A DNA stretch of 64,000 nucleotides. Source: Candidatus Hecatella orcuttiae (GTDB lineage: Archaea > Thermoproteota > Bathyarchaeia > Hecatellales > Hecatellaceae). The position numbers and the translations under genes are program-made. Location: NCBI GenBank assembly GCA_002011035.2, contig MTLY02000002.1, positions 1-64,000 on the forward strand, written 5' to 3'. The notes beneath the pieces were generated by a model that searched no databases, was not told the origin of the DNA, and was given only the letters and a program-made list of their open reading frames with translations. This document shows positions 8,257 through 17,449 of the stretch, one piece after another (position 1 is the first letter of the stretch; each line of letters opens with the position of its first letter).

Positions 8257-9588
8257 TTGACAAAGAAAACCATCGCCGTCCTCTTGGCGATAAGCTTCCT
8301 CTTGCTACCGGCGGCCAACGTTCACTCTGAGGAAATAGCGGCGCCTCTTACCGCAGCTATGGCTTTCTCATCCAGTCAAGTCTACCCCGGAGAGTCCGTG
8401 GTCGCTGTTATCGTTTTGGAGAATATAGGCGTAGAAGAGATAAAACAGCTACGGGTAGAACTGGTTCTGAGCAGCGGCTTAACAGCCTCCCACGAGGCTT
8501 GGAATATTCCCTCCCTTCCTCCCGGAGGGTTGGAAACGTTGACTTTCGACGTGACAGCGGAAGAAGGCGCTCATGAACGGGGAGAAGTTAAGGCTAGGAT
8601 CACCTACGATTCTGAGTCGTTTTACTTGGCCAAGGAGTTAGCTGTTAAAAAGGTGCCGCTGAAATTTGAAGTGGATGAACCTCTCCCCAGTAGCATAAAG
8701 TTGGGTGAAGTGAAAGAGATCAGCATTCCTTTCCGCCTTAAAAATGTAGGAGAAGAAAAACTAAGCAATGTCGTGGTCTCGGTGGAAGTAGACAGGGCTG
8801 CCTTCGAAGTTTTAGGAACCAAAGTTTACGAAACCATGGATAAAGGGGACGAGCATAGGGAAAACCTCAAAATAAGGTCCTTGGAAACTACCGAAGCCAA
8901 AGAATACAGCTTAAAGGTAAAAGTGGAGTTCACGGACTCCACGGGAAGACACGTCCTTACCGAAACAGAGAAAATCAACGTGGAAGAGGATAAGGAATGC
9001 ATCATCGCCACCGCCACCTTCGGCTCCCGGCTTTCCTCGGAGGTTCAATTTCTAAGAAACTTCAGAGACCAGATCGTCTATTCAACCTTCGCCGGAGGAA
9101 GGTTTATGGTGCTTTTCGATCGGTTCTACTACTCTTTCAGCCCCCAGGTAGCCGGCTTCATCGCCGACCACGGTGCCGCTCGAACCGTGGCTAAAGGCTT
9201 TTTGTATCCGCTACTGGCCATTCTTCACGTTTCAGCCTTGGCCTACAACTTCTTCAACTTCGAAGAAGAATTCGGTATAGTCGTAGCCGGCTTAACCGCC
9301 AGCGCCCTCATCGGCTTGGTGTACTTAGCGCCTCCCTTAACCTTATGTTTCACCCTCTGCCGACGCCTAAAGAAGACGTTTACAATCTTCAACCGCTGGT
9401 GGCTTAGAGGCCTCTTTTTATTATGGGCGGGCTCAGGTGCTTTAATGGCCGCCAGTTCCCAATTCTTTCTGTCTGAAGTCATGATGGCTTCCTCAGGAGC
9501 CTTGGTCATTGCCACGATGAGTCTATCTGCCTGGTTGGCGGCCGGTTGGGCTCTAAACGGATTCCCTCTTAGAAGAGGAAGCCGCTGA
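8257..9588 (+). CDS. Secreted/membrane protein with Ig-like domains, CFI-box and C-terminal membrane helices
   Basis: A 443-aa protein from TTG 8257, which follows GAGGGG. Domains in order: signal peptide (~1-25, LLAISFLLLPAAN), two beta-rich CARDB/NEW3-like repeats (~30-135 and 140-250), then a CFI-box (~252-310: CIIATATFGSRLSSEVQFLR and FDRFYYSFSPQVAGFIADH), then five or so predicted membrane helices. CFI-boxes occur in many secreted bacterial and archaeal proteins, usually near the C-terminus. Here one links an extracellular stalk to a multi-helix membrane anchor. Function unknown. Confidence 0.8.
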   Translation: MTKKTIAVLLAISFLLLPAANVHSEEIAAPLTAAMAFSSSQVYPGESVVAVIVLENIGVEEIKQLRVELVLSSGLTASHEAWNIPSLPPGGLETLTFDVTAEEGAHERGEVKARITYDSESFYLAKELAVKKVPLKFEVDEPLPSSIKLGEVKEISIPFRLKNVGEEKLSNVVVSVEVDRAAFEVLGTKVYETMDKGDEHRENLKIRSLETTEAKEYSLKVKVEFTDSTGRHVLTETEKINVEEDKECIIATATFGSRLSSEVQFLRNFRDQIVYSTFAGGRFMVLFDRFYYSFSPQVAGFIADHGAARTVAKGFLYPLLAILHVSALAYNFFNFEEEFGIVVAGLTASALIGLVYLAPPLTLCFTLCRRLKKTFTIFNRWWLRGLFLLWAGSGALMAASSQFFLSEVMMASSGALVIATMSLSAWLAAGWALNGFPLRRGSR

Positions 9589-9702
9589 TCCGTCTGTCTC
9601 CCTCTTGCTATGTTTCTTTTCTTCATGTTTTCAGCGATTTTTCGGCTTCCGGTAATACATAAATAGGCGCGAAGGCTTGAAATGAATCGTGGTATCAGGC
9701 AG

Positions 9703-10218
9703 ATGAATGTACTGGATGCAATAAAGACTAGGAGAAGCATCAGAAAGTACACGTCGGAAAAAGTCGACCCTTCGCTGCTGGAAAAAGTCCTCGAAGCCGG
9801 TAGGCTGGCGCCTTCCGCCCACAACAAACAGCCTTGGCATTTCGTCGTCGCCACGACCCCTCAAGCTGTGGAGAAGGTGAAAAACGCCTATGTGGGAAGA
9901 ACCGAAATCAACGCCCCAGTCTTCATCGTGGTCTGCGCCGACCCCAAAGAGGCTTGGGTCAGGGAAGTGGATGGGGAGGAGTTCTGGAAAATCGACGCCT
10001 CCATCGCTATGCAGAACATGATCCTCGCCGCTACCGAACTGGGGCTTGGAACATGCTGGATAGGGGCCTTCAAAGAAAAGGCCTTGAAAAGGGCTTTGAA
10101 GATACCCCGCCGCATTCGCATCGTGGCTATAACCCCTCTGGGCTATCCGGCTGTTAAGAAGGGGGAAGTTGTCGACAGAAAGCCTCTGAGCCAGATTGTT
10201 CACTACGAACACTGGTAA
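9703..10218 (+). CDS. Nitroreductase family FMN oxidoreductase
   Basis: A 171-aa flavoprotein of the nitroreductase superfamily. FMN-binding signatures are RRSIRKYTSEKV at the N-terminus, APSAHNKQPWHFVV, SIAMQNMILAATELGLGTCWIGAF, and PLGYPA near the C-terminus. I prefer ATG 9703 (MNVLDAIKTRRSIR, the usual family start) over ATG 9682. Members reduce nitro compounds, quinones or flavins, or dehalogenate; the substrate is not inferable. Monocistronic. Confidence 0.88.
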   Translation: MNVLDAIKTRRSIRKYTSEKVDPSLLEKVLEAGRLAPSAHNKQPWHFVVATTPQAVEKVKNAYVGRTEINAPVFIVVCADPKEAWVREVDGEEFWKIDASIAMQNMILAATELGLGTCWIGAFKEKALKRALKIPRRIRIVAITPLGYPAVKKGEVVDRKPLSQIVHYEHW

Positions 10219-10327
10219 CTTGTGTGCGGAATCACATGTTCTACTCGCCTTCCGCCAATTTGGACGAGGTTAAAAGTATTTAGAAATGAAGATAAGTCTC
10301 CTCTAGGGAGACGGGGAGGGAAGTGGC

Positions 10328-11128
10328 TTGCTGGTTGTGGTGAAAGGCGGCGGAGATGTGGGCAGTGGTGTAGCCCACAGGCTGGTTAAAGCCGGAATGC
10401 ATGTGGTCATCACTGAAATTGAAAGACCCACGGTGGTTAGGCGGGCGGTATCGTTCGCTGGAGCCGTGTATGAGGGGGAAGTTGAAGTGGAAGGAGTGAA
10501 GGCTAAACGCGCCGAAAACCTCGACCAAGCTCTCATCCTCCTGAATGAAGGTTGGATCCCTGTCGTCGTGGACAGCAGAGCTGAAACCGTAAAGACCATG
10601 CGCCCCGACGTGGTCGTGGATGCTCTCATGGCGAAGAAAAACCTAGGGACAAAAATGACGGACGCCCCCATCGTGGTCGGTCTAGGACCCGGCTTCACGG
10701 CCGGCCTAGACGTTCACGCTGTGGTGGAAACGAAGAGAGGCCATTACTTGGGAAAAGTCATCTACGAAGGGAAGGCTGAAAAAGACACAGCAACCCCGGG
10801 GCCTATAGAAGGCTACACGGTGGAAAGAGTGCTGAGAGCTCCGGCGGACGGGCTGTTTCGTTCCATAAAAAAAATCGGCGACAAAGTAGCTAAGGGGGAG
10901 CAGGTTGCCTCCGTGGAAGGGCATCCCATCTTCAGCCAAATTCCCGGAGTGATCAGAGGGCTGCTGCGAGACGGTCTTCAAGTGGTGAAAGGACAGAAAG
11001 TTGGCGATGTGGACCCTAGGGGCATTGTTGAGTACTGTTTCACTATTTCCGACAGAGCTAGGGCGATAGGCGGAGGCGTCTTGGAGGCCATCCTCAACCT
11101 GCAAAGAAAGGCTCGCAAACAGAGTTAA
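10328..11128 (+). CDS. yqeB: YqeB/EF2563-like molybdenum-hydroxylase accessory protein
   Basis: A 266-aa protein resembling the EF2563 family, linked in bacteria with selenium-dependent molybdenum hydroxylases. A Rossmann-like N-terminus (VVVKGGGDVGSGVAHRL) is followed by VVDALMAKKNLGTKMTDAP and VVGLGPGFTAGLDVHAVVET, all characteristic. It probably acts in maturation of the hydroxylase cofactor; the biochemical role is not established. It fits with the molybdenum hydroxylase at the left edge. TTG 10328 follows GGGAGGGAAG. A HisA-like gene starts 16 bp downstream, a likely operon. Confidence 0.82.
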   Translation: MLVVVKGGGDVGSGVAHRLVKAGMHVVITEIERPTVVRRAVSFAGAVYEGEVEVEGVKAKRAENLDQALILLNEGWIPVVVDSRAETVKTMRPDVVVDALMAKKNLGTKMTDAPIVVGLGPGFTAGLDVHAVVETKRGHYLGKVIYEGKAEKDTATPGPIEGYTVERVLRAPADGLFRSIKKIGDKVAKGEQVASVEGHPIFSQIPGVIRGLLRDGLQVVKGQKVGDVDPRGIVEYCFTISDRARAIGGGVLEAILNLQRKARKQS

Positions 11129-11144
11129 AAACAGGGTTTAAACT

Positions 11145-11882
11145 GTGCAAGTAATCCCTGTTCTAGACGTTAAAAAAGGCAAAGCTGTGCAGGCTGTGGC
11201 GGGTAGGAGAGAACGTTACCGTCCTCTCAGAAGCTGGCTTTGCTCAGATAGTGATCCACTTCAAGCAGCTCTAAATTTCAAAAACGTATTTGGCTTCAGA
11301 GAATTGTATATCGCAGACTTGGAAGCCATTGCCGGGAAGAAGCCGGATCTCCCCCTCATTGGGGAATTGGCTCGCTGCACAGGTCTAAAGCTTCTGGTGG
11401 ACGTGGGAGTCAGAAAGGTTGCCGACGCATTGGCTGCTGTGAACTCAGGAGCATCGGAAGCGGTCATCGGAACAGAAACCTTACCTGAAATAAAACTTGT
11501 GGAAAACTGCGTAAACCGGCTGGGAGCTGAGAAGGTTACTGTCAGCCTTGATATAGTAGGGGGTAAAATCCTCAGCCCTTCGCCCTCCATCCGTTCGTCG
11601 AGTCCGTCAAATCTGGCTGAGGCTTTGGAAGCCTTAGGAGTTCCACGCATTATCCTTCTTGATCTCTCCAAAGTTGGAACTGGGAAAGGTGTAAACCTCG
11701 AACTCCTCAGAGGTGTTCTAGCTCGAGTTAGCGTGAAGATCTTGGTAGGCGGTGGGGTGAGAAACATCAGCGACCTAAAGCTTCTGAGAGGTTTGGGGGT
11801 TGAGGGAGTCTTGGTGGCTTCAGCCTTCCACAGCCATGAGCTCACTCGGGAGGTTCTTGAGGCGGAAGGCCTCCTTCCCTAG
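11145..11882 (+). CDS. HisA-like TIM-barrel protein
   Basis: A 245-aa beta/alpha barrel related to HisA (COG1411-type). It has IPVLDVKKGKAVQAVAG at the first strand, YIADLEAI (Asp) and LDLSKVGTGKG, and the phosphate-binding motif VGGGVRN followed by LGVEGVLVASAFH. True HisA contains two phosphate sites and sits among his genes; no his genes occur here, so a different sugar-phosphate isomerase reaction is more likely. GTG start, 16 bp after the YqeB-like gene. Confidence 0.8.
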   Translation: MQVIPVLDVKKGKAVQAVAGRRERYRPLRSWLCSDSDPLQAALNFKNVFGFRELYIADLEAIAGKKPDLPLIGELARCTGLKLLVDVGVRKVADALAAVNSGASEAVIGTETLPEIKLVENCVNRLGAEKVTVSLDIVGGKILSPSPSIRSSSPSNLAEALEALGVPRIILLDLSKVGTGKGVNLELLRGVLARVSVKILVGGGVRNISDLKLLRGLGVEGVLVASAFHSHELTREVLEAEGLLP

Positions 11883-11911
11883 GCAGTTGGATTGGCACTC
11901 TTAACCAGCCT

Positions 11912-12532
11912 TCACACGGCTTGGATGAAGCCTAGGATCCCCGTTCTGATGAAGCTTATGGCTATGGCGCCTATGATGAGGCCCATGATTCTGGAGATCA
12001 CCAAGGACCCTTGGCGGCCTAGATACTTATGAATGTAGGCTCCCGGGCGAAGGATCAACCAAGCTAAGAGAACGTTTAAGACTATAACTGCGAACACCGT
12101 CAGAGGCCCGAAGGGAGGGCTCCTCATCAACATCACCACGCTGATGCTTCCCGGTCCTGCCAGCAGAGGTGTAGCCAGGGGGAAGATGGCCACCTCCTCC
12201 GGCCTAGCTGACTTGTAATGTTTTTCACCCCTCCCTAGCACGTATTCCACGGCGAAGATGAGCAAGATGAGTCCGCTGACGATTCTGAAGTCGTCGAGGG
12301 TTATGTTGAGAAGCTGGAAGAGGTAGATGCCTCCGTAGGCGAAGACCATGAGAATTCCGAAGGCGACGAGGCATGACTTAGCTACAACCCTCCTCCGCTC
12401 CCACTCAGCCATCCCCTCGGTGATGGACAGAAATATGGGAATGTTTCCCACAGGGTCGAAGATGGCGAAGAGGGTGATGAAGCCTTGGAGGAAGATCATC
12501 CACTCCATCTGGAGGAGGGCGTCTTGGACCAT
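11912..12532 (-). CDS. MarC family membrane protein
   Basis: A 206-aa integral membrane protein with about six helices, matching MarC/UPF0056 (COG2095). Signatures are FITLFAIFDPVGNIPIFLSIT at the N-terminus and the central PLATPLLAGPGSISVVML. The biochemical role is unknown; early links to multiple-antibiotic resistance were not upheld. Single gene on the minus strand, convergent with the HisA-like gene. Confidence 0.9.
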   Translation of the reverse strand: MVQDALLQMEWMIFLQGFITLFAIFDPVGNIPIFLSITEGMAEWERRRVVAKSCLVAFGILMVFAYGGIYLFQLLNITLDDFRIVSGLILLIFAVEYVLGRGEKHYKSARPEEVAIFPLATPLLAGPGSISVVMLMRSPPFGPLTVFAVIVLNVLLAWLILRPGAYIHKYLGRQGSLVISRIMGLIIGAIAISFIRTGILGFIQAV

Positions 12533-12607
12533 GGTTCAACCCCACAATAATTCACCACCCTAGCCATATAACAGTTTTAAAAGAAGAAGCCATTAGGAAA
12601 CATAGCA

Positions 12608-14371
12608 ATGGAACGGTTGAGAGGGGCAGATTTGAGCCAATCTGATAAATGCCAGAAAATCATGGAACTGGCCAAGAGAAGAGGCTTTTTCTGGCCTTCC
12701 TACGAGCTCTACGGCGGGGAAAGCGGCTTCATCGACTACGGCCCCCTAGGAGCCATCCTCAAACGGAAGATAGAAGAAAAATGGATTAACCAGTTTGTGG
12801 TGAAAGAAGGCCTCATGCTCATCGACACGCCGGTCATAGGCCCCAGCGCGGTCTTTGAGGCTTCAGGCCACACCGCCCACTTTACAGATCCCATAGCCTC
12901 CTGTAGCCGATGTGGAAGAAAATGGCGGGCAGACCATTTGCTGGAAGACCAGGCGGGGATTTCAGCGGAAGGCCTAGCATTAGTCGAGTTGGACGCTGCC
13001 TTGAAAGAGCATGAAGTCCACTGTCCCGAGTGCGGAGGAAACTTGGAGGCTCCTCAGGTTTTCAACGAGCTTTTCAAGACCACCATAGGCCCTTACAGTG
13101 AGCACGTAGGCTACGGGCGGCCTGAGACGGCGCAGGGGATCTTCGTCAACTTCAAACGGCTTCACGAACTGGCCAGAAACAGGCTTCCCTTCGGTGTGGC
13201 TCAGGTGGGGAAGTGTATGAGAAACGAGATTTCCCCTCGCCAAGGCCCTATTAGGCTTAGAGAGTTAACCATCATGGAGTTGGAGTTTTTCTTCGACCCC
13301 GAAAATCCCCACTGCTCCAAGCTTAAGGAGGTGGAAGAAGAGAAACTCAGACTCTTACATGAAGAATTGATCAGGGAAGGAAAAAATGAGCCTGTGGAGC
13401 TTTCAGTGAGAGAAGCTTTAGAGCGCAACCACATTAAGGCGGAATGGAACGCCTACTTCATGGTTAAGGCTAAAAGATTCCTCAACGAGTTAGGAATTTC
13501 GGACGGTGACCAGTTTTTCAAGGAGAAACTCGTAGGTGAGAGAGCCCACTATTCAGCTCAGACCTACGACCAGGTGGTGAGGCTTTCCCGGTGGGGTTTC
13601 GTCGAGGTTTCAGGCCATGCGTGGCGGACAGACTACGACCTCAAGATGCACATGGCCTCCAGCGGCGTAGACCTGAGGGCTTATGTTCAGTTTGAAAAAC
13701 CCCGTAGAGTTAAAAAATTCACCCTCAAAGCCCATCATAAACAGTTGGCTCAAGTCTTTGGGAAGGATTCGGGCCGCGTAACTAGGCTGCTGGAGTTGAC
13801 TCCGCCTGAGGAGGTGGCTGAAGCCTTGAAGGCGGATGGGCGCTACTTGCTCAGGGGAAACGGTCAAACGTACACCATCCTCCCCGAGCATGTGACCTTA
13901 AAGGAGGAGGAAGTGGAGGAAAAAGGGAGGAGAATTCTGCCCAGTGTAGTAGAGCCCTCCTTCGGCCTTGACAGGCTCACCTACGCAACCTTGGAATATG
14001 CGTACAGTGAAAAAAATGACAGAGTCGTCTTGAAGCTTCCCCGGGATGTAGCCCCCATCCAAGTTGCAGTGCTGCCTTTGGTTTCTAAGAACGGTCTTCC
14101 TGAAAAAGCTGAACAGATTCACAGCCTTCTAAAAGGTGAAGGATTCGCCGTCGAGTACGATGACGCTGGCAGTATAGGGCGTCGATATGCTCGCATGGAT
14201 GAAGCAGGAACCCCCATAGCCGTCACCATCGATTACCAAACCTTAGAAGACGGAACCGTGACCGTCCGCGACAGGAACAGCTGGAAACAGGTGAGAGTCT
14301 CTGCCACGAAGCTGCCGGCTTTTTTGAGAGAGTTTTTCCAAGGCCGCGACGTATTCGCGGTCTCAAGCTGA
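12608..14371 (+). CDS. glyS: Glycyl-tRNA synthetase, archaeal/eukaryotic class II type
   Basis: A 587-aa enzyme charging tRNA-Gly with glycine. Class II core: GFFWPSYELYGGESGFIDYGPLG at the N-terminus (broken here: GFFWPSYELYGG, GFIDYGPLG), motif 2 region MRNEISPRQG, RETAQGIF-like PETAQGIFVNF, and motif 3 EPSFGLDRL. A Cys pair at 99/102 and a second pair CPECGG about 40 residues later form a zinc-type insert typical of archaeal GlyRS. The C-terminal anticodon-binding domain ends YDDAGSIGRRYARMDEAGTP. A TATA-like TTTTAAAAG lies about 30 nt before ATG. Full length. Confidence 0.95.
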   Translation: MERLRGADLSQSDKCQKIMELAKRRGFFWPSYELYGGESGFIDYGPLGAILKRKIEEKWINQFVVKEGLMLIDTPVIGPSAVFEASGHTAHFTDPIASCSRCGRKWRADHLLEDQAGISAEGLALVELDAALKEHEVHCPECGGNLEAPQVFNELFKTTIGPYSEHVGYGRPETAQGIFVNFKRLHELARNRLPFGVAQVGKCMRNEISPRQGPIRLRELTIMELEFFFDPENPHCSKLKEVEEEKLRLLHEELIREGKNEPVELSVREALERNHIKAEWNAYFMVKAKRFLNELGISDGDQFFKEKLVGERAHYSAQTYDQVVRLSRWGFVEVSGHAWRTDYDLKMHMASSGVDLRAYVQFEKPRRVKKFTLKAHHKQLAQVFGKDSGRVTRLLELTPPEEVAEALKADGRYLLRGNGQTYTILPEHVTLKEEEVEEKGRRILPSVVEPSFGLDRLTYATLEYAYSEKNDRVVLKLPRDVAPIQVAVLPLVSKNGLPEKAEQIHSLLKGEGFAVEYDDAGSIGRRYARMDEAGTPIAVTIDYQTLEDGTVTVRDRNSWKQVRVSATKLPAFLREFFQGRDVFAVSS

Positions 14372-14373
14372 AC

Positions 14374-14784
14374 TTATTCTCCCAGGACTTCCACCGTCAC
14401 CCGGCGGCTTCTCGGCCCATCTAAGTCTAGGAGGAAGATGCTCTGCCAAACCCCTCTCGCTATTTTCGAGTTCCTTAAAGGGAATACTTGGGAGAAGCCT
14501 AAGAAGACCGAGGCAAGATGAGCGTGGGCGTTGTCGTCGACAAGGTCATGGCGGTATCCTGCGCCAGGGGAAAAGAAGCCTTCCACCTTGTTTAAGATGT
14601 CCTGAATTAAGCCCGCCTCGTTTTCGTTGGCAATGAGAGCGGCTGTAGAGTGGGGAACGTAAACCAGGCATAAGCCGTTCCTCACCCCTGAAGCCTCCGC
14701 AGCCTCCTCAACACGTCGGGTGATGTTCACCAGTTCGACTTTTTTGGTGGTTGAAACTGTAAATTCGGTGAAAACCGTTTTCAA
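14374..14784 (-). CDS. yjbQ: YjbQ/UPF0047 family protein
   Basis: A 136-aa protein of the UPF0047 family (secondary thiamine-phosphate synthase-like fold). Motifs: CLVYVPHSTAALIANENE, DDNAHAHLASVFLG with the paired His, and GVWQSIFLLDLDGPRSRRV at the end. Some members show weak thiamine-phosphate synthase activity in vitro; the physiological role is unclear. Convergent with glyS; the two stop codons lie almost back to back. Confidence 0.92.
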   Translation of the reverse strand: MKTVFTEFTVSTTKKVELVNITRRVEEAAEASGVRNGLCLVYVPHSTAALIANENEAGLIQDILNKVEGFFSPGAGYRHDLVDDNAHAHLASVFLGFSQVFPLRNSKIARGVWQSIFLLDLDGPRSRRVTVEVLGE

Positions 14785-14897
14785 CGAGGATCCTCTCCTG
14801 TATAAACTGGGGCTTCCTCAAAAGTTTAGGTTTCAGTTATTCTTTTAAGCATCTCCCAGCTATAAAATCTTGGATTAGAATAGGTTGGTGCGGAAAG

Positions 14898-15557
14898 GTG
14901 GCTTTACCTCGGGAAGCAGCGGAGCAATTGAGGCGGCGGATTCTGGAAACCTGTCAAGAACACATAAGGAAAGCTTTGGACTCTCTTCGGGAGGTCTGCC
15001 TCATGATCGCCGCCTATCAAAGCGGCGATGAAAACCAAGTCTTCCAGCACCACATAAACGTGGTCAGTAACAACGAGAAATCCTCCCAAATTCGGGACAC
15101 CATCATGAATGAGGTGGCGGACGTGGGAGCCGTCCTCCTCAGCCGGGAGGATTTCATCCGTCTGACTTCCGAGGTTGAAGCCATATCCGACATTTGCATG
15201 GGGATATCCTACAGAATTTCAGAGATGACCAAACGAAAATGGAAAGCTGACTTGGAGGTCATGAAGGAGGTGGGAAGCTTAGCTGAAGCTTCCCTAAACT
15301 GTTTGGTCAGGCTGCGGGAGACGATCTTAGCCCTCAGCTACGGAACCTCCAAGGTTTTGGAGGCAGCGAGGAACGTGGAAGCAGCGGAGAAGACCGTGGA
15401 CAACATCCACCGGAAAGTGGATTTGAAGATCATATCCAGCGGCATGAAGGTGAACATGATATTCCTCGTCAGGGAGATCGCCGAGTTTCTGGAAGAAGTG
15501 GCAGATGTCTCAGAGAACATAGCTCAAACTTCCAAAATCCTCGCCCTCATAACCTAA
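14898..15557 (+). CDS. DUF47/PhoU-like helical protein
   Basis: A 219-aa all-helical protein of the PhoU-like DUF47 family. Such proteins usually accompany Pit-type phosphate transporters, but none is visible here. Helices alternate acidic and basic faces (NEVADVGAVLLSRED, EAISDICMGISYRISEMTKRKW, REIAEFLEEVADVSENIAQT). Starts with GTG after GGAAAG. endA begins 12 bp downstream, so the two are likely co-transcribed, without a known functional link. Confidence 0.75.
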   Translation: MALPREAAEQLRRRILETCQEHIRKALDSLREVCLMIAAYQSGDENQVFQHHINVVSNNEKSSQIRDTIMNEVADVGAVLLSREDFIRLTSEVEAISDICMGISYRISEMTKRKWKADLEVMKEVGSLAEASLNCLVRLRETILALSYGTSKVLEAARNVEAAEKTVDNIHRKVDLKIISSGMKVNMIFLVREIAEFLEEVADVSENIAQTSKILALIT

Positions 15558-15569
15558 CCCTCCAGAACC

Positions 15570-16124
15570 ATGCCTGGGAAAAAGATCACAGCTCAGCTGA
15601 TTGAAAACAGGCTTATCGTTTGGGAGCCCGGCTTAGGAAGCCAGCTTTACAAACTAGGCTACTATGGGAAGCCTTTGGGAATCGCCAAACCCAAAACCTT
15701 TGAGTTTCAGGTTCCCCTTCTCCTAGACCTCATGGAGGGCCTCTACCTCCAAGAAAAAGGCCTCATCCAAGTCTTTGAGAATGGGAAACGGATAAATCGA
15801 AGAGAACTGGCTAGGATGGCTGGGGAAACTCACAGGGACTTCCAGCTTAAATACATGGTCTACCGTGACCTAAGGGAAAACGGCCTCATCGTTCAGCCCG
15901 GCATCAAGTTCGGCTGCGACTTCGCTGTCTACCAGCAGGGTCCCGGCATAGACCACGCGCCTTTCCTGATCCAAGTTAAAAAGCCTCAGGAAGACATCGA
16001 CGCCGTGGAGATCGTCAGGGCTGGAAGGCTGGCTACCACTGTTAGGAAGCGTTTCATCATTGCCGTCCCCAATCTTAAGACTAAAACCATCCGGTACCTC
16101 ATGTTCAAATGGTGGAAAGCATAG
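15570..16124 (+). CDS. endA: tRNA-splicing endonuclease
   Basis: A 184-aa enzyme cutting bulge-helix-bulge introns from tRNA and rRNA precursors. The catalytic triad is visible: Tyr121 (FAVYQQGP), His129 (GIDHAPFLIQV) and Lys160 (TTVRKRFIIAV). Length fits the homotetrameric (alpha4) form or the catalytic subunit of an alpha2beta2 enzyme. The window holds three tRNA genes with apparent introns, two of them at non-37/38 sites, which in other archaea goes with broad-specificity enzymes. A second subunit is not in this window. Confidence 0.94.
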   Translation: MPGKKITAQLIENRLIVWEPGLGSQLYKLGYYGKPLGIAKPKTFEFQVPLLLDLMEGLYLQEKGLIQVFENGKRINRRELARMAGETHRDFQLKYMVYRDLRENGLIVQPGIKFGCDFAVYQQGPGIDHAPFLIQVKKPQEDIDAVEIVRAGRLATTVRKRFIIAVPNLKTKTIRYLMFKWWKA

Positions 16125-16174
16125 CGCTGGAAAGACGGAGGGATAACCCGCTAGGGGTTTTCTAGGACTTTAAA

Positions 16175-17449
16175 CTAGAGCTCGAAGATTTCTCCCGGTT
16201 TAGGAGCATAGGCTTTGAAGCCTAACTCTTCTTCTACCCACCGGGCTAGGGCTTGGCAGCTTTCATCTTCCCCGTGGACAGTGTAAACCACCGGGTTTCC
16301 TTGAAGAGTTTTCAAGAGGGTTTTCAACTCTTTGCTGCCTGAGTGAGAGGAGAAGCTGAATTTTTCAACCTCCGCCTCCACAGGTTTAAGCTTACCGTTA
16401 GAGTAAATTTTTCTCTGCTCCAGCAGGACTCTCCCCGGTGTTCCTGGAATCTGATAGCTCACTAAAAAGATGGCGTTCCGCTTTTCTTTAGCCACTTTTT
16501 CCACGTAGAAAGCAGCTGCTCCACCTTTAAGCATTCCCGCCGGGGACACGATGACGCAAGGCTGCCGAACGGCTTCCCTCCGCTCCCTCCACTGGGTGAT
16601 CCATCTAGCCTTCTCCAGAGCCCTGCGGAGAAGAGCATAATCCCTGAAATAGAGGGGATGCTGGAGCATGATTTCGTTGACCTCCAAGGCCATACCGTCC
16701 ATGAAGACGGAGTACTCGAAACCGTGCGCTTCTAGGACGCAGAGAACCTCCTGAGATCTCCCCACCGAAAAAGCGGGAACCAAGACTGTTCCTCCCGCTT
16801 CCACAACCTCCCTGACTCTGCCGACGAAAAGTTTCTCCATTTCCAAACGGTCGGGGTGGTCTTCCACAGCGTAGGTGGATTCTAGGATGATGGCGGAGAT
16901 TTCCCCGTAGTCTAGGTCGGCTCCCTTCAGAAGCCTAGTCTCCAGAACATTGAGGTCGCTGGTGTAGACTATCTTCTTTCCGTCTACTTCAACCAGAAGC
17001 TGGGCGCTCCCGGGAATGTGCCCTGCCTCCAAAAACTTCACCCTAAATTTGCCCACTTGAAACGTTTCCCCATATTCGACGAAGATTCCATTATCAACCA
17101 TAGCCTCTAACTCTGGATGTTCGTAGGGTAAATAGTAACCAGCCAGTTTTAGGAAGTCGTTTATCAGAATTTTAGAGAGCCTGAGAGTAAGCTCGGTGCT
17201 ATAAAGAGGAAGCTTGCTGCGGAAGTAAAAAATAGGTATCCCACCACTGTGGTCTAAGTGGGCATGGGTGAGGATTATTCCATCTAAATCTTTGGGAGGA
17301 ATATGAAGGGGAAAATCCGGATCCCGGTCTACCTGAACTCCGTAATCAAGTAGAACACCAGAATGTTCACTGTTTAAAACGACAGCGGACCTACCTACCT
17401 CTCTAACTCCGCCTAGAAATCTTATCTTTATCGATTCCAGTTTTCCCAT
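16175..17449 (-). CDS. aCPSF2-like beta-CASP RNase (no KH domains)
   Basis: A 424-aa metallo-beta-lactamase/beta-CASP nuclease. Metal ligands: THAHLDHSGG (HxHxDH), the GHIPGSAQ His, and YTSDL Asp. The beta-CASP domain has VPAFSVGRSQE and SPAGMLKGGAA, then the late His in SFSSHSGS and VHGEDES. KH domains of aCPSF1 are absent and the length fits aCPSF2. The family processes or degrades RNA 3' ends. Monocistronic, minus strand. Confidence 0.9.
   Translation of the reverse strand: MGKLESIKIRFLGGVREVGRSAVVLNSEHSGVLLDYGVQVDRDPDFPLHIPPKDLDGIILTHAHLDHSGGIPIFYFRSKLPLYSTELTLRLSKILINDFLKLAGYYLPYEHPELEAMVDNGIFVEYGETFQVGKFRVKFLEAGHIPGSAQLLVEVDGKKIVYTSDLNVLETRLLKGADLDYGEISAIILESTYAVEDHPDRLEMEKLFVGRVREVVEAGGTVLVPAFSVGRSQEVLCVLEAHGFEYSVFMDGMALEVNEIMLQHPLYFRDYALLRRALEKARWITQWRERREAVRQPCVIVSPAGMLKGGAAAFYVEKVAKEKRNAIFLVSYQIPGTPGRVLLEQRKIYSNGKLKPVEAEVEKFSFSSHSGSKELKTLLKTLQGNPVVYTVHGEDESCQALARWVEEELGFKAYAPKPGEIFEL

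Noticed and set aside
9243-10212. Two long minus-strand open frames opposite the CFI-box and nitroreductase genes
   Set aside because: They are antisense to genes with clear family motifs, and their translations are low-complexity and Ser/Arg-rich with no recognisable domain.
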